The notes: generated by a model not told the origin, from the letters alone. A stretch of 64,000 nucleotides of DNA from Neiella holothuriorum (GCF_019457915.1 NZ_JAHZSS010000013.1:50768-114767); one strand, 5' to 3'. Positions 51,852-63,234 are shown, counted from the first letter of the stretch. Numbers and translations are program-made.

Positions 51852-51980
51852 GGTTTAATGCACTCCGTTGGGCCGATATTGTGCTGCCTAATTCGGTATG
51901 GCTTATTGGCTTACCGAACAGCCGCGATAGGGTAGCAAATCTAAATAAGATTCGGGAGCTAAGTTAATCGTTCTGGCTTG

Positions 51981-52009
51981 TTGCGTGCTACGCCTACATT
52001 CTGTACACT
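51981..52009 (+). promoter_or_regulatory. promoter of rpsF-priB-rpsR-rplI
   Basis: TTGCGT (51981-51986), 17-base spacer, TACACT (52004-52009), then the ACGCGCCC discriminator typical of growth-rate-controlled promoters. The leader is about 85 bases. Confidence 0.65.
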
Positions 52010-52102
52010 ACGCGCCCTTAAATCAGTCAAACTTACTTTAGTTCCTTGCTTCTATGTGGTGTGACTGAGCCTAACGAAGCTAATAATCCGTAAGGAGCAA
52101 CA

Positions 52103-52515
52103 ATGCGTCATTACGAAATCGTATTTATGGTCCACCCAGACCAAAGCGAACAGGTTCCTGGTATGGTTGAACGTTATACCGGTCTGATCGATGCTGACGG
52201 TGGTAAAGTTCACCGTTTAGAAGACTGGGGTCGTCGCCAACTGGCTTACCCAATCAACAAACTTCACAAAGCACACTACGTGTTAATGAATGTTGAAGCT
52301 AACCAAGCTGTAATCGACGAGCTGGAAACTAGTTTCCGCTACAACGATGCTGTGATCCGTAATGTGATCATGCGTACTAAAGATGCTGTTACTGAGCCTT
52401 CGCCAATGGCGAAAGCGAAAGAAGAGCGTTCATCTCGCGAAGAGCGCGCTCCTCGTGAAGAGCGTCCTGCTAAAACCGAAGAAGCTCCGGCTGCTGAGGC
52501 AAGCGCAGAAGAATA

Positions 52516-52516
<1 letters not shown>
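52103..52516 (+). CDS. rpsF: 30S ribosomal protein S6
   Basis: A 137-aa protein that pairs with S18 on the 30S platform. The core is standard ([33 protein letters not shown]). The C-terminus has an extended charged tail from about residue 108 with three EER-type repeats and a Glu-rich end, the region where RimK adds glutamates in E. coli. Its stop overlaps the priB start by one base. Confidence 0.97.
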
Positions 52517-53063
<547 letters not shown>

Positions 53064-53087
53064 GCCCACTTACTAGGAGAGATTCAG

Positions 53088-53540
53088 ATGCAAGTTATTC
53101 TGCTTGATAAAATCGCTAACCTGGGTGGTCTGGGTGATGAAGTAACCGTTAAAGCTGGTTACGCTCGTAACTACCTGCTGCCTCAAGGCAAAGCAGTAGT
53201 TGCTAATAAAGAAAATGTTGCCGCGTTTGAAACACGTCGTGCTGAATTGGAAGCAAAACTGGCTGACGAGCTAGCTGCTGCCGAAGCACGTGGTGCCAAA
53301 CTGGCTGAGCTGGAAGCTGTTGTAATCACCTCTAAAGCTGGTGACGAAGGCAAGCTGTTCGGTTCTATCGGTACGCGTGACCTGGCTGACGCAATCACCG
53401 CCGCTGGCGTTGAAGTTGTTAAGTCTGAAGTACGTCTGCCTTTAGGCACTTTACGTAACATTGGTGAGTACGACATTGACGTACAAGTTCACTCAGATGT
53501 TACTACAGCTGTTAAAGTTGTGATTGAAGCTGAAGAGTAA
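53088..53540 (+). CDS. rplI: 50S ribosomal protein L9
   Basis: A 150-aa protein with two globular domains joined by a long helix (about 40-75, Ala/Glu/Lys-rich). The N-terminal domain has [24 protein letters not shown], and the C-terminal domain has [13 protein letters not shown]. Last gene of its operon. Confidence 0.98.
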   Translation: MQVILLDKIANLGGLGDEVTVKAGYARNYLLPQGKAVVANKENVAAFETRRAELEAKLADELAAAEARGAKLAELEAVVITSKAGDEGKLFGSIGTRDLADAITAAGVEVVKSEVRLPLGTLRNIGEYDIDVQVHSDVTTAVKVVIEAEE

Positions 53541-53582
53541 TCTTCTGCTTTGCTCCTTCATTGGAGCTCGAGCGTAAAAAAA

Positions 53583-53607
53583 CACCGCCAACTGGCGGTG
53601 TTTTTTT
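53583..53607 (+). terminator. terminator after rplI
   Basis: CACCGCC-AACT-GGCGGTG followed by seven T, about 40 bases past the stop. Confidence 0.92.
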
Positions 53608-53850
53608 ATGTGCGGTTTATCAATGGAACACGGCTGGGTGAGTACTTTTCTGTTTAGCAAATGGAGGATGAACTTTTCGGTGTTTAAACTGTGGTGAGTT
53701 GACGAATCTCAACAACGTCGATTTTTTGGTTATTTCGACTTGGCTGAATGTTAACCATGTGCTTTTTTAAATAGCGATGAATGTCATCAGGGCGATGAGA
53801 ACTTATTCAATCTTTCGTAACGATATCAAAAGAATTCACAAGGACGTGGA
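53608..53850. other. AT-rich intergenic stretch before the HlyD remnant
   Basis: With the rplI terminator this makes a gene-free gap of about 310 bases. I found no ORF, tRNA or clear promoter in it. AAGGA lies about 8 bases before the next start codon. Confidence 0.5.
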
Positions 53851-54465
53851 ATGTCTAAATTATCTTCAGAAGGCTTGTTTCGACAGCAAGCCCTTGCATA
53901 CCAAAAAAATCGACTAGCTGGCGACATTGTTGTTGCGCAGCCCGTTTCATTTTCAACGATTACTACATTGTTGGTCATCTCTCTAGCTGTGACTGCTCTT
54001 TTTCTTTGGCTTGGTGAATATAGCCGAAAGGAAGTAGTGCGAGGTTACTTAGTTCCTAGTAAGGGGTTTCTCAAAATTTACACTCCGAGAATGGCTAATG
54101 TTGAAATTTTGCATGTTAAAGAAGGCGAACAAGTTGAAGAAGGTCAGCCATTAGTAACGTTAATTACGGAGCGTTCGCTGGCTAACGGTGTTGATGCGGG
54201 CGAAAGTCGAGTCCAACAAGTCGAGTTGCAAATTCGGTCACTAGAAAACCAATTAGCACAAATAAAAGAACTGCACGTTAAGCAATTAAGTGAATTGAGC
54301 GACAGCAAAGGCTTTTTATCGCAGGAGCTTGTTGAGTTAGCGCAGCAAGCCGAGGCCTTGGAAGCGCGCAACGTGATTTATCAAGAGCAGTTGCAAGATA
54401 TCGAGTCAGTTTATCAGCAAGGTCACGTAACCAAGAGGGATTACCTCTACATTTTAGTTCAATAG
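53851..54465 (+). pseudogene. truncated HlyD-family (CvaA/RaxA-type) secretion protein
   Basis: 204 aa remain of a membrane fusion protein that is normally about 400 aa. The N-terminus is typical of peptide and bacteriocin exporters (LFRQQALAYQKNRLAGDIVVAQPVSF in two parts), followed by one inner-membrane helix (ITTLLVISLAVTALFLWLG), the GYLVPSKGFLKIYTPR strand with a lipoyl half (VEILHVKEGEQVEEGQPL) and part of the coiled-coil hairpin. It stops within the hairpin; the second lipoyl half and the C-terminal domains are missing. No peptidase-ABC transporter partner is nearby. Probably non-functional. Confidence 0.8.
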
Positions 54466-54590
54466 GGCTGGCTCCCCCAGCGCTAGCGGCTACGGAGGCA
54501 ATTACGATGGAGAGTTGCATTCCTTGTAATTAATCTATTTGAGAAGATAGAGCATGGTGCAACACTTATCCTAATAAAGGGATGTTAGCA

Positions 54591-54800
54591 ATGGATAGTA
54601 AAATGCGTAACTTGATAAGCTTCTGCTAGACAGTATTGATTACAAACATATTAATGGCTTTATATATGTTACTAGCTAAACAATTTGGAGAATTGGATGT
54701 TGCTTTTGTTGTTGTCATTACATCTATGCTAGCTCACGGGATTACGAAGAAAAGCGACCGATTGTTATCTAACTATCGGGATCAAAATGGCGATGATTAG
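54591..54800 (+). pseudogene. small membrane protein interrupted by an in-frame TAG
   Basis: A 70-codon frame (ATG 54591, GGATG upstream as a weak ribosome site) broken by TAG at 54627-54629. On either side the frame continues: MDSKMRNLISFC, stop, then TVLITNILMALYMLLAKQF and VAFVVVITSMLAHGI, two short hydrophobic stretches, ending at TAG 54798-54800. Translation could restart at ATG 54654 (48 aa). It is not recognised as a known family. It is either a decayed gene beside the broken HlyD gene or chance. Confidence 0.4.
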
Positions 54801-55027
54801 ATGTTCTAGCGACATAAAGTAGCATTAAATCAGTCGCGACATTGACGGCTTGGCTAGGTTGCTAATTTAGATGCTGCAATCTTAATAGTTCTACTGAGCC
54901 TTCTGAAAAGATGTTGATTAGTTGGTTTGCATATAAAAGTTACCTAACACACCCTCGAAAACCACTCAAAAAATAACCTTCTTTTTTTGGATTGAAATTA
55001 CCACTACCCAATCCCCCAAAACGTTGG
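54801..55027. other. AT-rich non-coding remnant between the HlyD pseudogene and rplN
   Basis: Part of the 658-base interval 54466-55123 without an intact gene. Besides the interrupted small ORF, the interval has one open out-of-frame stretch just after the HlyD stop, ending ESCIPCN at 54531, with no start of its own. I saw nothing else coding here. Confidence 0.4.
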
Positions 55028-55096
55028 TATACTTCGGCGCCCTTGTAAAAAGGCAGCCACGATCCGAGCTCAGAACGGGCCCGGATCTTTTGTTTT
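55028..55096 (+). promoter_or_regulatory. spc operon promoter region with hairpin
   Basis: TATACT (55028-55033) with a TCGGCGCCC discriminator; no good -35 box was seen (TACCCA at 55005). It is followed by GATCCG and CGGATC (55061-55066 and 55082-55087) with TTTTGTTTT after, an attenuator-like hairpin. Because a terminator and 9.3 kb separate rpsQ from rplN, the spc genes need their own promoter, and this is the best candidate. Confidence 0.45.
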
Positions 55097-55123
55097 ACGT
55101 AAAGTAAATAGCGGAGCACTGAA

Positions 55124-55492
55124 ATGATCCAAATGCAGACCCTGCTGGATGTTGCTGACAATAGCGGCGCACGCAGCGTGATGTGTATTAAGGTTCTCGG
55201 TGGATCACACCGCCGCTATGCCGGTATTGGTGACATCATTAAAGTTTCTGTGAAGGAAGCAATTCCTCGCGGTAAAGTTAAAAAAGGTGATGTTCTTAAT
55301 GCCGTTGTAGTGCGAACCAGAAAGGGTGTTCGTCGCCAAGACGGTTCTCTGATTAAATTCGATCGTAACGCGGCCGTTCTTTTGAACGCCAACCATGCGC
55401 CGATCGGTACCCGTATCTTCGGTCCAGTGACGCGTGAACTTCGTTCTGAAAAGTTCATGAAAATCGTCTCTCTGGCTCCAGAAGTATTATAA
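55124..55492 (+). CDS. rplN: 50S ribosomal protein L14
   Basis: A 122-aa protein at the subunit interface that binds the silencing factor RsfS. Signature [17 protein letters not shown]. First gene of the spc operon. Confidence 0.98.
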   Translation: MIQMQTLLDVADNSGARSVMCIKVLGGSHRRYAGIGDIIKVSVKEAIPRGKVKKGDVLNAVVVRTRKGVRRQDGSLIKFDRNAAVLLNANHAPIGTRIFGPVTRELRSEKFMKIVSLAPEVL

Positions 55493-55504
55493 GGAGAATC
55501 AGAA

Positions 55505-55822
55505 ATGGCAGCGAAAATCCACAAAGGCGATGAAGTTATCGTATTGGCAGGCAAAGACAAAGGTAAGCGCGGCGAAGTCGAGCAAGTCTTAGTTGAAGCA
55601 GGCAAAGTCCTTGTAAAAGGCGTTAACATCGTCAAGAAGCACCAGAAGCCAAACCCATACCAGCAGGTAGAGGGTGGCATCATAGAAAAAGAAGCGGCAA
55701 TTGACGTTTCTAATGTTGCGATCTACAACGCCGAAACTGGCAAAGCAGATCGTGTAGGTTTCCGAGTTGAAGATGGCAAGAAAGTTCGCTTCTTCAAATC
55801 GACTAATCAAGTAATCAGCTAA
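55505..55822 (+). CDS. rplX: 50S ribosomal protein L24
   Basis: A 105-aa KOW-domain assembly initiator ([20 protein letters not shown]). It lies 12 bases after rplN. Confidence 0.97.
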   Translation: MAAKIHKGDEVIVLAGKDKGKRGEVEQVLVEAGKVLVKGVNIVKKHQKPNPYQQVEGGIIEKEAAIDVSNVAIYNAETGKADRVGFRVEDGKKVRFFKSTNQVIS

Positions 55823-55837
55823 TTTCGGAGTATTACG

Positions 55838-56377
55838 ATGGCGAAACTGCATGAGTACTACAACGAGACTGTTGTTCCAGCTCTTCAAAAAGAGTTCGGT
55901 TACGACAGTATCATGCAAGTCCCTCGGATTGAAAAAATCACCCTGAACATGGGTGTTGGTGAGGCCTTAGCTGACAAAAAAGTTTTGGAAAACGCCGTAA
56001 GCGATATGGCAACTATTACTGGTCAAAAACCAGTAGTAACCAAAGCTCGTAAGTCAGTTGCTGGTTTCAAAATCCGTGAAGGCTACCCTATCGGTTGCAA
56101 GGTAACCCTGCGTGGCGAACGCATGTGGGAATTCTTGGAGCGCTTGATTTGTATTGCTATGCCACGTATCCGCGATTTCCGCGGTGTAAGTACTAAGTCT
56201 TTTGATGGACGCGGTAACTACAGCATGGGCGTACGCGAGCAAATCATCTTCCCAGAAATCGACTACGACAAGGTCGATAAGATTCGCGGTATGGATATTA
56301 CTATCACTACCGGTGCGAAATCTGACGAAGAAGGCCGTGCTCTGCTGGCTGCCTTTAATTTCCCATTCCGTAAGTAA
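55838..56377 (+). CDS. rplE: 50S ribosomal protein L5
   Basis: A 179-aa 5S rRNA-binding protein of the central protuberance. Signatures: [16 protein letters not shown] and [20 protein letters not shown]. Standard length. Confidence 0.98.
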   Translation: MAKLHEYYNETVVPALQKEFGYDSIMQVPRIEKITLNMGVGEALADKKVLENAVSDMATITGQKPVVTKARKSVAGFKIREGYPIGCKVTLRGERMWEFLERLICIAMPRIRDFRGVSTKSFDGRGNYSMGVREQIIFPEIDYDKVDKIRGMDITITTGAKSDEEGRALLAAFNFPFRK

Positions 56378-56388
56378 AGGACAGGGTT

Positions 56389-56694
56389 ATGGCTAAGAAA
56401 TCCATGAAGGCCCGCGAAGTAAAGCGCGCCAAACTTGTAGCCAAGTACGCTGAGAAGCGTCAGGCACTTAAAGCATTGATTGCTAACCCAAGCACTTCTG
56501 ATGAAGAGCGTTGGGATGCAGTTCTTAAACTGCAAGCACTGCCTCGCGATAGCAGCAAATCACGTCAACGTAACCGTTGTCGTGTGACGGGTCGCCCGCA
56601 CGCATTTTTGCGCAAATTCGGCTTGAGCCGAATCAAATTGCGTGAAGCTGCAATGCGTGGTGAGGTTCCAGGCCTACGCAAGGCTTCTTGGTAA
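56389..56694 (+). CDS. rpsN: 30S ribosomal protein S14
   Basis: A 101-aa long form without a zinc ribbon (no CxxC pairs; [20 protein letters not shown]), so it is the zinc-independent C-minus type as in E. coli. Confidence 0.97.
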   Translation: MAKKSMKAREVKRAKLVAKYAEKRQALKALIANPSTSDEERWDAVLKLQALPRDSSKSRQRNRCRVTGRPHAFLRKFGLSRIKLREAAMRGEVPGLRKASW

Positions 56695-56721
56695 TCGAGT
56701 CGTTCACGGGAGTAAATTGAT

Positions 56722-57114
56722 ATGAGTATGCAAGATCCGATTTCGGACATGTTCACTCGCATCCGTAACGGCCAAGCGGCCAAGAAAGTTGCGGTTAAAA
56801 TGCCGTCTTCAAAATTGAAAGTTGCTATTGCTGCACTTTTGAAAAAAGAAGGCTACATCACTGATTATTCAGTGTCTGGCGAAGCGAAGCCAGAACTGGA
56901 AGTAGAATTAAAGTACTTCCAAGGTAAAGAAGTTATCGAAACTATCCAGCGCGTTAGCCGCCCAGGTCTTCGTATTTATAAGAAGAAAGGCGACTTACCT
57001 AAAGTACTGGCTGGTTTGGGTGTTTCTATCGTGTCCACTTCTAAAGGCGTGATGTCTGACCGTGCTGCGCGTAAAGCGGGCATGGGCGGTGAGATCATCG
57101 GCTACGTAGCTTAA
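56722..57114 (+). CDS. rpsH: 30S ribosomal protein S8
   Basis: A 130-aa 16S-binding protein and, in E. coli, the translational repressor of the spc operon through the rplE start region. C-terminal [20 protein letters not shown] is intact. Confidence 0.98.
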   Translation: MSMQDPISDMFTRIRNGQAAKKVAVKMPSSKLKVAIAALLKKEGYITDYSVSGEAKPELEVELKYFQGKEVIETIQRVSRPGLRIYKKKGDLPKVLAGLGVSIVSTSKGVMSDRAARKAGMGGEIIGYVA

Positions 57115-57127
57115 TCGGAGGTAGAGG

Positions 57128-57661
57128 ATGTCTCGAGTAGCAAAAGCTCCTGTTCAGATCCCTGCCGGCGTTGAAGTAACGTTGAAAGGTCAAGATCTGA
57201 CTGTAAAGGGTGGTCAAGGTACATTGTCTCGTACCATTCACGCGGGTGTTGAAGTTAAGCAAGAAGAAAATGCTTTGACTTTCGCCGGCCGTGACGGTGT
57301 AGACGGTGCATGGGCGCAGGCTGGTACTGCGCGCGCTTTGGTAAACAACATGGTTACTGGCGTAAGTCAGGGCTTCGTTCGCAAATTGTTGCTGAACGGT
57401 GTTGGTTATCGTGCGCAAGCTAAAGGCAAGGTTGTAAACCTAGCTTTGGGCTTCTCACACCCAATCGACCACGAATTGCCTGAAGGTGTAACAGCTGAAT
57501 GTCCTTCCCAAACTGAAATCGTGCTGAAAGGCGTCGATAAGCAGTTGGTTGGTCAAGTTGCTGCCAATATTCGTGCTTATCGTAAGCCTGAGCCTTATAA
57601 AGGCAAAGGTGTACGTTACGACGACGAACACGTCCGTCGTAAAGAAGCCAAGAAGAAGTAA
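57128..57661 (+). CDS. rplF: 50S ribosomal protein L6
   Basis: A 177-aa protein near the sarcin-ricin loop. It shows the duplicated fold and the C-terminal signature [23 protein letters not shown] (quoted in part: PYKGKGVRY). Standard length. Confidence 0.98.
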   Translation: MSRVAKAPVQIPAGVEVTLKGQDLTVKGGQGTLSRTIHAGVEVKQEENALTFAGRDGVDGAWAQAGTARALVNNMVTGVSQGFVRKLLLNGVGYRAQAKGKVVNLALGFSHPIDHELPEGVTAECPSQTEIVLKGVDKQLVGQVAANIRAYRKPEPYKGKGVRYDDEHVRRKEAKKK

Positions 57662-57670
57662 GGTATCGCG

Positions 57671-58024
57671 ATGGATAAGAAAGTATCTCGTTTGCGCCGC
57701 GCTACGCGCGCTCGCGCAAAAATCAGCGAGCTGGGTGCAACACGCCTGGTGGTACACCGTACCCCACGCCACATCTATGCTCAATTGATCGCGCCTAACG
57801 GTTCTGACGTTATCGCTGCTGCCTCTACTGTAGAGAAAGCAATCAGCGAAGAACTGAAGTCTACTGGTAACGTGGAAGCTGCTAAAGCTGTGGGTAAAGC
57901 CATTGCTGAACGCGCGCTTGCTAAAGAAGTTACCTCTGTAGCCTTTGACCGTTCTGGCTTTAAGTATCATGGTCGTGTAGCAGCGCTTGCAGAAGCCGCT
58001 CGTGAAGCCGGCCTGCAGTTCTAA
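57671..58024 (+). CDS. rplR: 50S ribosomal protein L18
   Basis: A 117-aa 5S rRNA-binding protein with a basic N-terminus ([15 protein letters not shown]) and [23 protein letters not shown]. It lies 9 bases after rplF. Confidence 0.97.
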   Translation: MDKKVSRLRRATRARAKISELGATRLVVHRTPRHIYAQLIAPNGSDVIAAASTVEKAISEELKSTGNVEAAKAVGKAIAERALAKEVTSVAFDRSGFKYHGRVAALAEAAREAGLQF

Positions 58025-58034
58025 GGAGTCGATG

Positions 58035-58535
58035 ATGGCAAAAGCTGAATTGCAACAAGGCGAGTTTCTGGAGAAATTGATTGCCGTTAACCGTGTAGCA
58101 AAAACGGTTAAAGGTGGTCGTATCTTCAGCTTCACCGCTCTGACAGTTGTTGGTGATGGCAAGGGTCGCGTTGGCTTTGGTTACGGTAAAGCCCGCGAAG
58201 TACCTGCTGCGATCCAAAAAGCGATGGAAAAAGCCCGTCGCAACATGCAACAAGTTGAATTGAACGGCAACACTTTGTGGCACCCTGTTAAAGGTCGTCA
58301 CACTGGTTCGCGCGTTTACATGCAGCCTGCATCTGAAGGTACCGGTATTATTGCCGGTGGTGCGATGCGTGCTGTGTTGGAAGTAGCTGGCGTACAGAAC
58401 GTTCTGTCTAAAGCCTATGGCTCTACCAACCCAATCAACATTGTGCGTGCAACAATCGATGCTTTGGTGAACATGAACTCACCTGAGCAAGTCGCCGCGA
58501 AACGTGGCCTATCTATAGAAGAAATTCTGGGGTAA
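58035..58535 (+). CDS. rpsE: 30S ribosomal protein S5
   Basis: A 166-aa decoding-fidelity protein. ATG 58035 was chosen (AAGGAG 6 bases away) over ATG 58032; the frame extends to 57987 inside rplR, but that part is unlike S5. The spectinomycin loop [21 protein letters not shown] is wild type. Confidence 0.97.
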   Translation: MAKAELQQGEFLEKLIAVNRVAKTVKGGRIFSFTALTVVGDGKGRVGFGYGKAREVPAAIQKAMEKARRNMQQVELNGNTLWHPVKGRHTGSRVYMQPASEGTGIIAGGAMRAVLEVAGVQNVLSKAYGSTNPINIVRATIDALVNMNSPEQVAAKRGLSIEEILG

Positions 58536-58541
58536 GGCATC

Positions 58542-58727
58542 ATGGCGAATAAAACATTGAAAGTGACTCAGGTAAAAAGCTCTATCGGCCGCTTACCAAA
58601 GCACAGAGCAACCCTAACTGGTTTAGGTTTGCGTCGCATTGGTCACACTGTTGAACTGGAAGATACTCCTTCTGTTCGCGGTATGATCAACAAGGTTTAC
58701 TACATGGTACAGGTGGAGGGTGAATAA
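58542..58727 (+). CDS. rpmD: 50S ribosomal protein L30
   Basis: A 61-aa protein, short bacterial form, with [22 protein letters not shown]. The stop overlaps the rplO start by one base. Confidence 0.97.
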   Translation: MANKTLKVTQVKSSIGRLPKHRATLTGLGLRRIGHTVELEDTPSVRGMINKVYYMVQVEGE

Positions 58728-59161
58728 TGCGTTTAAATAATTTATCTCCAGCTGAAGGTTCTAAGCCTACAGGTAAGCGCGTTGGTCGTGGTATCGGCTC
58801 TGGTCTTGGTAAGACTGGCGGTCGTGGTCACAAAGGCCAGAAATCACGTTCAGGTGGCGGCGTTCGCGCTGGTTTTGAAGGCGGTCAAATGCCTTTGAAA
58901 CAACGCTTACCTAAATTTGGTTTCACATCTCGTAAGCAATTGGTTCGCGAAGAAATTCGTACTCAAGAGCTCAACAAGATTGAAGCTGAAGTGGTTGATA
59001 TCAATGCATTGCGCGCAGCTGACCTGATTAAAGGCACAACGAAGAACGTTAAAGTTGTGTTGTCAGGCGAAGTGACTAAAGCTGTGAACCTGAAAGGTAT
59101 CGCTGTAACTAAAGGTGCACAAGCTGCGATTGAAGCAGCTGGTGGCAAAGTCGAGGAATAA
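58727..59161 (+). CDS. rplO: 50S ribosomal protein L15
   Basis: A 144-aa late-assembly protein with the Gly/Arg-rich N-terminus ([19 protein letters not shown]) that threads into 23S rRNA. It is followed by secY after 6 bases. Confidence 0.98.
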   Translation: MRLNNLSPAEGSKPTGKRVGRGIGSGLGKTGGRGHKGQKSRSGGGVRAGFEGGQMPLKQRLPKFGFTSRKQLVREEIRTQELNKIEAEVVDINALRAADLIKGTTKNVKVVLSGEVTKAVNLKGIAVTKGAQAAIEAAGGKVEE

Positions 59162-59167
59162 GGATCA

Positions 59168-60496
59168 ATGGCTACACCAGGATTGGACTTGAATAGTGCG
59201 AAAGGTGGACTAAGCGAATTACGCAGTCGTCTACTGTTTGTGTTGGGCGCGATTCTCGTGTTCCGGGCGGGCTCATTTGTACCCATCCCTGGTATTGATG
59301 CCTCGGTTCTTGCTGATTTATTCGACCAGCAGCGCGGTACCATCGTTGAGATGTTTAACATGTTCTCCGGTGGTGCTCTGGAACGTGCCTCTGTCTTCGC
59401 ATTGGGCATCATGCCGTATATTTCGGCATCGATTATCATGCAGTTGTTGACAGTAGTGCACCCACCACTCGCTGAGTTGAAGAAAGAGGGTGAAGCTGGC
59501 CGTCGTAAGATTAGCCAGTACACCCGTTACTTCACATTGGTACTTGGTACCTTCCAGGCCATTGGTATTTCCACTGGCCTACCAAACCTGATGCCAGGTT
59601 TGGTGGTTGACCCAGGTTTTGGCTTCTACTTTACAGCAGTAGTCAGCTTGGTCACCGGTACTATGTTCCTGATGTGGCTTGGTGAACAAATCACTGAGCG
59701 CGGAATTGGTAATGGTATTTCGATTCTGATCTTTACCGGTATTGTTGCAGGCTTGCCTACAGCTATCGGTCAGACCATCGAACAAGCTCGTCAAGGCGAA
59801 ATGAACGCGATTGTGCTGCTAGTTATTGCTGCCATTGTATTCGTTGTAACCTTCTTCGTAGTGTTCGTTGAACGTGGTCAGCGTCGTATCGTTGTGAATT
59901 ACGCTAAGCGTCAGCAAGGGCGTCAGGTGTTTGCACAGCAAAGCACTCACTTACCATTGAAAGTGAATATGGCTGGTGTTATTCCACCTATCTTCGCTTC
60001 TAGTATCATTCTGTTCCCTGCCACAGCAGCAAGCTGGTTTGGTCAAGGTGACGGCGTGGTAGCGGAAATCCTGCAGCAAGTGTCATTGACACTGCAGCCA
60101 GGTCAACCGTTGTATGTGATGTTGTATGCGGCAGCGATTATCTTCTTCTGCTTCTTTTACACGGCGTTGGTATTCAACCCGCGTGAAACCGCAGATAACT
60201 TGAAGAAGTCGGGCGCGTTTATTCCTGGGATCCGTCCTGGTGAGCAAACATCTCGCTACATCGACAAAGTAATGACTCGTCTTACTTTAGCCGGTGCACT
60301 CTATATTACGTTGGTTTGTCTGGTTCCTGAGTTCATGCTCATTACCATGAATGTGCAGTTCTACTTCGGTGGTACTTCGCTGCTCATTATTGTAGTGGTT
60401 ATCATGGATTTCATGGCCCAGGTACAGACTCATATGATGTCAAGTCAATATGAATCTGTACTTCGCAAAGCCAACCTTAAAAACTACGGCCGCTAA
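59168..60496 (+). CDS. secY: preprotein translocase subunit SecY
   Basis: A 442-aa channel subunit of SecYEG with ten membrane helices. The plug/TM2 region is [26 protein letters not shown] (in two parts). The C5 loop has the conserved Arg region in the [22 protein letters not shown] segment (quoted in part). One residue shorter than E. coli SecY. Its partner SecE is at 19924. Confidence 0.98.
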   Translation: MATPGLDLNSAKGGLSELRSRLLFVLGAILVFRAGSFVPIPGIDASVLADLFDQQRGTIVEMFNMFSGGALERASVFALGIMPYISASIIMQLLTVVHPPLAELKKEGEAGRRKISQYTRYFTLVLGTFQAIGISTGLPNLMPGLVVDPGFGFYFTAVVSLVTGTMFLMWLGEQITERGIGNGISILIFTGIVAGLPTAIGQTIEQARQGEMNAIVLLVIAAIVFVVTFFVVFVERGQRRIVVNYAKRQQGRQVFAQQSTHLPLKVNMAGVIPPIFASSIILFPATAASWFGQGDGVVAEILQQVSLTLQPGQPLYVMLYAAAIIFFCFFYTALVFNPRETADNLKKSGAFIPGIRPGEQTSRYIDKVMTRLTLAGALYITLVCLVPEFMLITMNVQFYFGGTSLLIIVVVIMDFMAQVQTHMMSSQYESVLRKANLKNYGR

Positions 60497-60527
60497 GGCC
60501 GGGTTGGTAACTCAACGGAGTTTAAGA

Positions 60528-60641
60528 ATGAAAGTTCGCGCATCCGTAAAGAAAATGTGCCGTAACTGTAAAGTCATCAAACGCCGCGGCGTTGTACGCG
60601 TGATTTGCAGTGAGCCAAAGCATAAACAACGCCAAGGCTAA
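60528..60641 (+). CDS. rpmJ: 50S ribosomal protein L36
   Basis: A 37-aa zinc-ribbon protein. Ligands C11, C14, C27 and a His near 32 are all present (the C-plus, zinc-dependent form). The ATG at 60528 follows ACGGAG; the longer open frame from 60450 lies inside secY. Confidence 0.96.
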   Translation: MKVRASVKKMCRNCKVIKRRGVVRVICSEPKHKQRQG

Positions 60642-60654
60642 TCGGACAAAAGTG

Positions 60655-60678
60655 GGCAAGCCAATAAAACGGCTTGCC
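60655..60678 (+). other. hairpin at the spc/alpha boundary
   Basis: GGCAAGCC-AATAAAAC-GGCTTGCC is a perfect 8-bp stem followed by TGATTTG. It has no full T-run, so it is an attenuator or processing element rather than a strong terminator. Confidence 0.55.
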
Positions 60679-60682
60679 TGAT

Positions 60683-60711
60683 TTGCAAACAGGTTATTGG
60701 TTGAGTATCCT
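60683..60711 (+). promoter_or_regulatory. candidate promoter of the alpha operon
   Basis: TTGCAA (60683-60688), 17-base spacer, TATCCT (60706-60711), 47 bases before rpsM. In E. coli the same region holds the S4-binding pseudoknot of the alpha leader, which I could not fold here. Confidence 0.4.
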
Positions 60712-60757
60712 TACGGGCTTTTCAAATCAATGACCCATAATTAGAGGAGTGCTGTTA

Positions 60758-61114
60758 ATGGCCCGTATAGCCGGCATTAACGTCCCTGACAATAAACACG
60801 CTGTAATTGCATTGACTGCAATTTACGGCATCGGCCGCACCCGCGCACAAGAAATTTGTGTTGCGACTGGTGTTGCCCAAGACGCAAAAATCGGTCAGTT
60901 GGATGAAGCAACTATCGATAAATTGCGTGACGAAGTTGGTAAGTACGCCGTAGAAGGTGACCTCCGTCGTGAAGTTACGCTGAACATTAAACGCCTAATG
61001 GATTTGGGTTGCTACCGTGGTATTCGCCACCGTCGTAGCCTGCCTGTGCGCGGTCAGCGTTCTAAAACTAACGCCCGTACCCGTAAGGGTCCGCGTAAGC
61101 CGATCAAAAAGTAA
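60758..61114 (+). CDS. rpsM: 30S ribosomal protein S13
   Basis: A 118-aa head protein forming intersubunit bridges. ATG 60758 was chosen (GAGGAG upstream, [14 protein letters not shown] start); the frame reaches 60749 but that adds only MLL. C-terminal [16 protein letters not shown] contacts P-site tRNA. Confidence 0.97.
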   Translation: MARIAGINVPDNKHAVIALTAIYGIGRTRAQEICVATGVAQDAKIGQLDEATIDKLRDEVGKYAVEGDLRREVTLNIKRLMDLGCYRGIRHRRSLPVRGQRSKTNARTRKGPRKPIKK

Positions 61115-61132
61115 TCGGGGAGAGGTCTAAAC

Positions 61133-61522
61133 ATGGCTAAACAACCAACTCGTACGCGTAAACGCGTCAAAAAGCAGATTCCAGACGGTATGGCTCATAT
61201 CCATGCGTCTTTCAACAATACCATTGTGACTATCACTGATCGTCAAGGTAATGCGTTGTCGTGGGCAACTGCAGGTGGCTCTGGCTTCCGCGGTTCTCGT
61301 AAATCGACTCCGTTCGCAGCTCAGGTTGCTGCTGAACGTGCTGGTACTGCAGCGCAAGAATATGGCGTGAAGAATCTTGAAGTGTTCGTTAAAGGCCCAG
61401 GTCCAGGACGTGAGTCCGCGATCCGCGCATTGAACGCTAGTGGCTACCGCATCACCAACATTGTTGATGTGACGCCGATTCCTCACAATGGTTGTCGTCC
61501 GCCTAAAAAGCGCCGCGTATAA
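61133..61522 (+). CDS. rpsK: 30S ribosomal protein S11
   Basis: A 129-aa platform protein with [21 protein letters not shown] and the C-terminal [18 protein letters not shown]. Standard length. Confidence 0.98.
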   Translation: MAKQPTRTRKRVKKQIPDGMAHIHASFNNTIVTITDRQGNALSWATAGGSGFRGSRKSTPFAAQVAAERAGTAAQEYGVKNLEVFVKGPGPGRESAIRALNASGYRITNIVDVTPIPHNGCRPPKKRRV

Positions 61523-61552
61523 CGCCCCGCTTCCGGATATTGGAGAAAGAAC

Positions 61553-62173
61553 ATGGCAAGATATTTGGGTCCTAAGCTCAAACTTAGCCGTCGTGAAGGC
61601 ACTGATCTGTTTCTGAAAAGTGGTGTTCGTGCAATCGACACCAAGTGCAAAATCGACAATCCACCCGGTCAACACGGTGCGCGTAAACCGCGTCTGTCTG
61701 ACTATGGTGTTCAGTTACGTGAAAAGCAAAAAGTTCGTCGTATCTACGGCGTTCTGGAAAAGCAATTCCGTAACTACTACAAAAAAGCTGCTCGTATTAC
61801 TGGCAACACAGGTGAAAACCTGCTTGTTTTGCTGGAAGGCCGCCTAGATAACGTTGTTTATCGTATGGGTTATGCAGCAACACGTGCAGAAGCGCGTCAG
61901 CTTGTTAGCCACAAAGGTATTGTGGTAAACGGCAGCGTCGTAAACATCCCATCATTCCAAGTTTCTGTGGAAGATGTGGTTGCTGTTCGCGAAAAAGCTA
62001 AGAACCAAGCACGCATCAAAGCTGCTTTGGAACTTGCTGAGCAACGTGAAAAGCCAACTTGGCTGGAAGTTGAAGCAAGCAAAATGGAAGGCGTTTTCAA
62101 ACGTAATCCTGAGCGTGCTGACTTGTCTGCCGATATTAACGAACAGCTGATCGTCGAGCTGTACTCTAAGTAA
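61553..62173 (+). CDS. rpsD: 30S ribosomal protein S4
   Basis: A 206-aa primary assembly and fidelity protein, the repressor of the alpha operon in E. coli. S4 domain ([20 protein letters not shown]). The N-terminus has no zinc Cys cluster. Confidence 0.98.
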   Translation: MARYLGPKLKLSRREGTDLFLKSGVRAIDTKCKIDNPPGQHGARKPRLSDYGVQLREKQKVRRIYGVLEKQFRNYYKKAARITGNTGENLLVLLEGRLDNVVYRMGYAATRAEARQLVSHKGIVVNGSVVNIPSFQVSVEDVVAVREKAKNQARIKAALELAEQREKPTWLEVEASKMEGVFKRNPERADLSADINEQLIVELYSK

Positions 62174-62206
62174 AGCGTAAACGCTTAATTTAAAGAGAGG
62201 ACACAA

Positions 62207-63196
62207 ATGCAGGGGTCTGTTACAGAGTTTCTCAAACCTAGGTTGGTAGACATCGAGCAGGTTGCACCTACTCGTGCGAAAGTCACCCTGGAGCCGCTTG
62301 AGCGTGGTTTCGGTCATACCTTGGGTAACGCTCTTCGTCGTATTCTGCTCTCATCTATGCCAGGTGTGGCAGTGACTGAAGTAGAAATTGATGGTGTACA
62401 ACATGAGTACAGCACCAAAGAAGGTGTACTTGAAGACATCATCGAAATCCTGCTGAACCTTAAAGGCCTGGCCGTTAAGTTGTCTGGTAAAGACAAAGCA
62501 GTATTGACTCTGACTAAGAGTGGTGCAGGCTCAGTAGTAGCAGGCGACATCACCCATGACGGTGATGTTGAAATCGCAAATCCAGAACATGTCATCTGTA
62601 CCTTAACGGGTGAAGGTGAGATCAGCATGCGCATCACTGTTGAACGCGGTCGTGGCTACGTGCCAGTATCGGCTCGCGCAGAGAGTGAAGAAGATGAGCG
62701 TCCAATCGGTCGCTTATTGGTAGACGCATCATTCAGTCCAGTTCGCCGCATTGCTTACAATGTGGATGCCGCTCGCGTAGAGCAGCGTACTAACTTGGAC
62801 AAGCTGGTTATCGATATGGAAACCAACGGTACTTTGGATCCTGAAGAAGCGATCCGCCGTTCGGCAACCATCCTGGCTGAACAACTTGAAGCATTCGTCG
62901 AGCTGCGTGATATCAGCGAGCCGGAGCAGAAAGAAGAGAAACCAGAATTCGATCCTATTCTATTGCGTCCTGTCGACGATCTCGAGCTCACCGTTCGCTC
63001 TGCTAACTGTTTGAAAGCAGAAGCGATTCACTACATTGGTGATCTGGTACAACGCACTGAAGTTGAGTTGCTGAAAACCCCTAACTTGGGTAAGAAGTCA
63101 CTCACAGAAATCAAAGATGTCTTGGCATCACGTGGTTTGTCTCTGGGCATGCGCCTTGAGAACTGGCCACCTGCCAGCATCGCTGACGGTGAATAA
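62207..63196 (+). CDS. rpoA: DNA-directed RNA polymerase subunit alpha
   Basis: 329 aa, the E. coli length. The N-terminal assembly domain has [22 protein letters not shown] Glu/Lys linker (about 233-248) leads to the C-terminal domain with the UP-element and activator-binding residues ([26 protein letters not shown]). Its ATG follows AAAGAGAGG. Confidence 0.99.
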   Translation: MQGSVTEFLKPRLVDIEQVAPTRAKVTLEPLERGFGHTLGNALRRILLSSMPGVAVTEVEIDGVQHEYSTKEGVLEDIIEILLNLKGLAVKLSGKDKAVLTLTKSGAGSVVAGDITHDGDVEIANPEHVICTLTGEGEISMRITVERGRGYVPVSARAESEEDERPIGRLLVDASFSPVRRIAYNVDAARVEQRTNLDKLVIDMETNGTLDPEEAIRRSATILAEQLEAFVELRDISEPEQKEEKPEFDPILLRPVDDLELTVRSANCLKAEAIHYIGDLVQRTEVELLKTPNLGKKSLTEIKDVLASRGLSLGMRLENWPPASIADGE

Positions 63197-63234
63197 CCAG
63201 ATACCGAAGTAAACTGAGTTAGAAGGAAAAGATC

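Noticed and set aside
54423..54533. A real small peptide gene ending ESCIPCN after the HlyD stop
   Set aside because: It has no start codon or ribosome site of its own at a sensible place and overlaps the end of the HlyD frame; it is kept only as a note on the remnant.
55216..55683. A 155-codon minus-strand ORF across rplN-rplX
   Set aside because: It spans two real genes and their spacer on the opposite strand, without start signals.
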